Positions 60,992 through 64,000 of a DNA stretch of 64,000 bases are shown piece by piece. Origin of the DNA: Ralstonia soli. GTDB lineage: Bacteria; Pseudomonadota; Gammaproteobacteria; Burkholderiales; Burkholderiaceae. The stretch lies in NCBI RefSeq assembly GCF_023955655.1, contig NZ_JAMXHT010000008.1:124001-188000 (forward strand), read 5' to 3'. Every line of letters begins with the position of its first letter. Positions within the stretch are counted from its first letter, which is position 1. Made by a program: the position numbers and the translations under genes. A model generated the notes under the pieces. That model was not told the origin of the DNA. It saw only the letters and a program-made list of their open reading frames with translations, and searched no databases.

Positions 60992-61408
60992 TTAGCGCTT
61001 GCGACGCAGACGCGCGATCGCTGCCAGCTGCGCAGCGGCCACAGCCAGTTCACCTTGTGCACGGGCCAGATCCAGGTCGCTGCTTTGATTCTGCAGCGCC
61101 TCTTCGGCCGCACGCTTGGCTTCGTTCGCCTTGGCTTCGTCCAGGTCGTGACCGCGGATTGCGGTATCGGCCAGCACGGTCACCTTCTTCGGCTGCACTT
61201 CGAGAATGCCACCGGCAACGAACACGAACTCTTCGCCGCCGTCTTCCTTCTCGATGCGCACGGCGCCCGGCTTGATGCGCGTGATCAGCGGCGTGTGGCC
61301 GGGCAGAATGCCCAGCTCACCCGCTTCACCCGGCAGTGCCACGAACTTGGCATTGCCGGAGAAGATCTCGTGCTCAGCGCTGACGACGTCTACATGAATG
61401 GTTGCCAT
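60992..61408 (-). CDS. atpC: ATP synthase epsilon subunit
   Basis: A 138-residue central-stalk subunit of F1, coupling rotation and inhibiting ATP hydrolysis. N-terminal beta barrel ([40 protein letters not shown]), then a two-helix C-terminal hairpin ([20 protein letters not shown]). Last gene of the atp operon. Confidence 0.97.
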   Translation of the reverse strand: MATIHVDVVSAEHEIFSGNAKFVALPGEAGELGILPGHTPLITRIKPGAVRIEKEDGGEEFVFVAGGILEVQPKKVTVLADTAIRGHDLDEAKANEAKRAAEEALQNQSSDLDLARAQGELAVAAAQLAAIARLRRKR

Positions 61409-61432
61409 CTCGATTCCTTTGCTCAGAAAAGC

Positions 61433-61459
61433 GGCTTTCTGAATGGACTTCAGAAAGCC
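61433..61459 (-). other. Intercistronic hairpin between atpD and atpC
   Basis: A perfect 9-bp inverted repeat GGCTTTCTG / CAGAAAGCC with a 9-nt loop. No T-run; could tune message stability between subunits. Confidence 0.5.
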
Positions 61460-61499
61460 AGTACTGGCCCTGGCTTACGCGCAAGGCCAGACATCACGC

Positions 61500-62942
<1,443 letters not shown>

Positions 62943-62945
62943 CTA

Positions 62946-63821
62946 TCAGACTGCCGCTGCGCCGCTGACGATTTCGGACAGTTCCTTCGTAATCGCTGCC
63001 TGACGGGTCTTGTTGTAGACCAGTTGCAGTTCGCCGATCACGTTCTTCGCGTTGTCCGAAGCCGCCTTCATCGCCACCATCCGGGCCGATTGCTCGGAGG
63101 CCATGTTCTCGGCCACCGCCTGGTACACCAGCGCCTCGACGTAGCGGATCAGCAGCTCGTCGACCACCGTCTGCGCGTCCGGCTCGTAGATGTAGTCCCA
63201 CGAGTAGGCCTGCTTTTCGGCGTCGCTCTGCGTCAGCTTGTCGGCCGTCAACGGCAGCAGTTGCTCGACCACCGGTTCCTGCCGCATCGTGTTGATGAAG
63301 CGCGTGTACGCGAGGTACACGGCGTCAATCTCACCGGCAGTAAATGCGTCGAGCTGGACCTTGATCGCGCCGATCAGCTTTTCCAGATGCGGCGTGTCGC
63401 CCAGATGCACGACGTTCGAAACAACCTTCGCACCGACGCGGCCCAGGAACTGCGTGCCCTTGGTACCGATGGCGGTGGCTTGCGTCTCGACGCCCTTGTT
63501 CTGCAGGTCGCGCAACTGGTTGGTCACGGCGCGCAGCACGTTGGTGTTCAAGCCACCGCACAGGCCCTTGTCCGTGGTCACCACGATCAGGCCGGCACGC
63601 TTGACGTCGCGCTCCACCATGAACGGGTGCTTGTATTCCGGATTGGCCTGCGCCATGTGCGCAGCCACGTTGCGGATCTTCTCGGCGTACGGGCGGGCAG
63701 CGCGCATCCGTTCCTGCGCCTTGCGCATCTTGGATGCGGCGACCATTTCCATCGCCTTGGTGATCTTGCGCGTGTTTTGCACGCTCTTGATCTTCGTGCG
63801 GATTTCTTTTGTTCCGGCCAT
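62946..63821 (-). CDS. atpG: ATP synthase gamma subunit
   Basis: A 291-residue rotor shaft of F1. N-terminal coiled-coil helix [31 protein letters not shown] and C-terminal helix [20 protein letters not shown] are typical. ATG 63821 has GGAAGAAATGG context; the frame continues 18 bp upstream without support. Confidence 0.97.
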   Translation of the reverse strand: MAGTKEIRTKIKSVQNTRKITKAMEMVAASKMRKAQERMRAARPYAEKIRNVAAHMAQANPEYKHPFMVERDVKRAGLIVVTTDKGLCGGLNTNVLRAVTNQLRDLQNKGVETQATAIGTKGTQFLGRVGAKVVSNVVHLGDTPHLEKLIGAIKVQLDAFTAGEIDAVYLAYTRFINTMRQEPVVEQLLPLTADKLTQSDAEKQAYSWDYIYEPDAQTVVDELLIRYVEALVYQAVAENMASEQSARMVAMKAASDNAKNVIGELQLVYNKTRQAAITKELSEIVSGAAAV

Positions 63822-63885
63822 TTCTTCCTCTCCGTTCAAACCTGGCTGCGCAGGCTACGCACAGCCAGTTTCGGGAATGACGCGG

Positions 63886-64000
63886 TTAGAACGCGGCGGA
63901 CTTCTTGAAATCCTCGATCGCGGCACGCAGTGCGGCCTCATCGTCCTTCGACAGATCCTTCGTATCTTCGATGCGGTTGATGAGATCGGCGTACTTCGTC
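63886..64000 (-). CDS. atpA: ATP synthase alpha subunit, 3' end only
   Basis: Only the last 37 codons and stop lie in the window; translation ends [10 protein letters not shown], with [20 protein letters not shown] before it, the usual C-terminus of AtpA. The gene continues past the right edge. Confidence 0.93.
   Translation of the reverse strand, partial: TKYADLINRIEDTKDLSKDDEAALRAAIEDFKKSAAF

Noticed and set aside
58600-61113. 837-residue open frame antisense to the DUF6600 gene
   Set aside because: It mirrors a GC-rich, Pro-rich coding region, gives a low-complexity Arg-rich protein, and runs through a strong terminator into atpC. A shadow frame.

Overview
The window looks like chromosomal DNA of a Ralstonia-type betaproteobacterium (R. 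pickettii/insidiosa/mannitolilytica group is my best guess, from gene content and protein sequence style, not from a search). It is GC-rich and dense, with long antisense open frames that are only shadows, and has the Burkholderiales gene order putA - priA - hemE leading towards the atp operon. No rRNA, tRNA, phage, transposase or CRISPR was found.

Layout. 0.1-7.5 kb: minus-strand allantoate/ureide genes (alc, allA, an M20 hydrolase) divergent from a plus-strand dicarboxylate carrier (dctA-like), its GntR/FCD regulator and an IMPACT-family gene, then a small exported protein and a LysR regulator. 7.8-15.9 kb: a glyoxylate-to-pyruvate island (gcl, hyi, glxR, ttuD, pyk). 15.9-24.9 kb: anaerobic hemN with a well placed FNR-type site, an orphan substrate-binding protein, rep helicase, and a 974-residue trimeric autotransporter. 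25-32 kb: a tandem glycine riboswitch and gcvT-gcvH-gcvP-sdaA. 32.7-37.7 kb: an OPT peptide transporter, a GNAT acetyltransferase, a YbdK-type ligase and a cation/proton antiporter. 37.8-47.3 kb, minus strand: a branched-chain-type binding protein, putA, priA, hemE. 47.3-60.9 kb: accessory genes (cupin, GFA, chemoreceptor, sterol-desaturase family, LysR/GST pair, PstS-like protein, hydrolase, FecR/DUF6600 giant). 60.9-64 kb: the end of the atp operon (atpC, atpD, atpG, 3' end of atpA).

Metabolic logic. Alc and AllA convert allantoate to glyoxylate plus urea. Gcl joins two glyoxylates to tartronate semialdehyde, Hyi interconverts this with hydroxypyruvate, GlxR reduces it to glycerate, and a MOFRL glycerate kinase/hydroxypyruvate reductase leads to 2-phosphoglycerate; enolase (elsewhere) and the adjacent Pyk would finish the route to pyruvate. 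The glycine-switched gcv operon with sdaA handles the related glycine -> serine -> pyruvate flow.

Most unusual feature. Four intergenic gaps (after hyi, ttuD, the 17.7-kb binding protein and sdaA) each hold two roughly 210-bp modules in inverted orientation around a core: compound palindromes of about 520-1000 bp. Every module repeats the same set of hairpins. The hairpin arms differ between copies but stay complementary, while the central loop is constant. One core holds a 500-bp array of about 21-bp repeats. Around all four elements the coding DNA has a mirror-image G/C strand bias (G-rich going in, C-rich coming out), absent at three control gene ends I counted. I read this as a structured, possibly mobile or break-prone element family with a mutational footprint; this is inference and no database was consulted.
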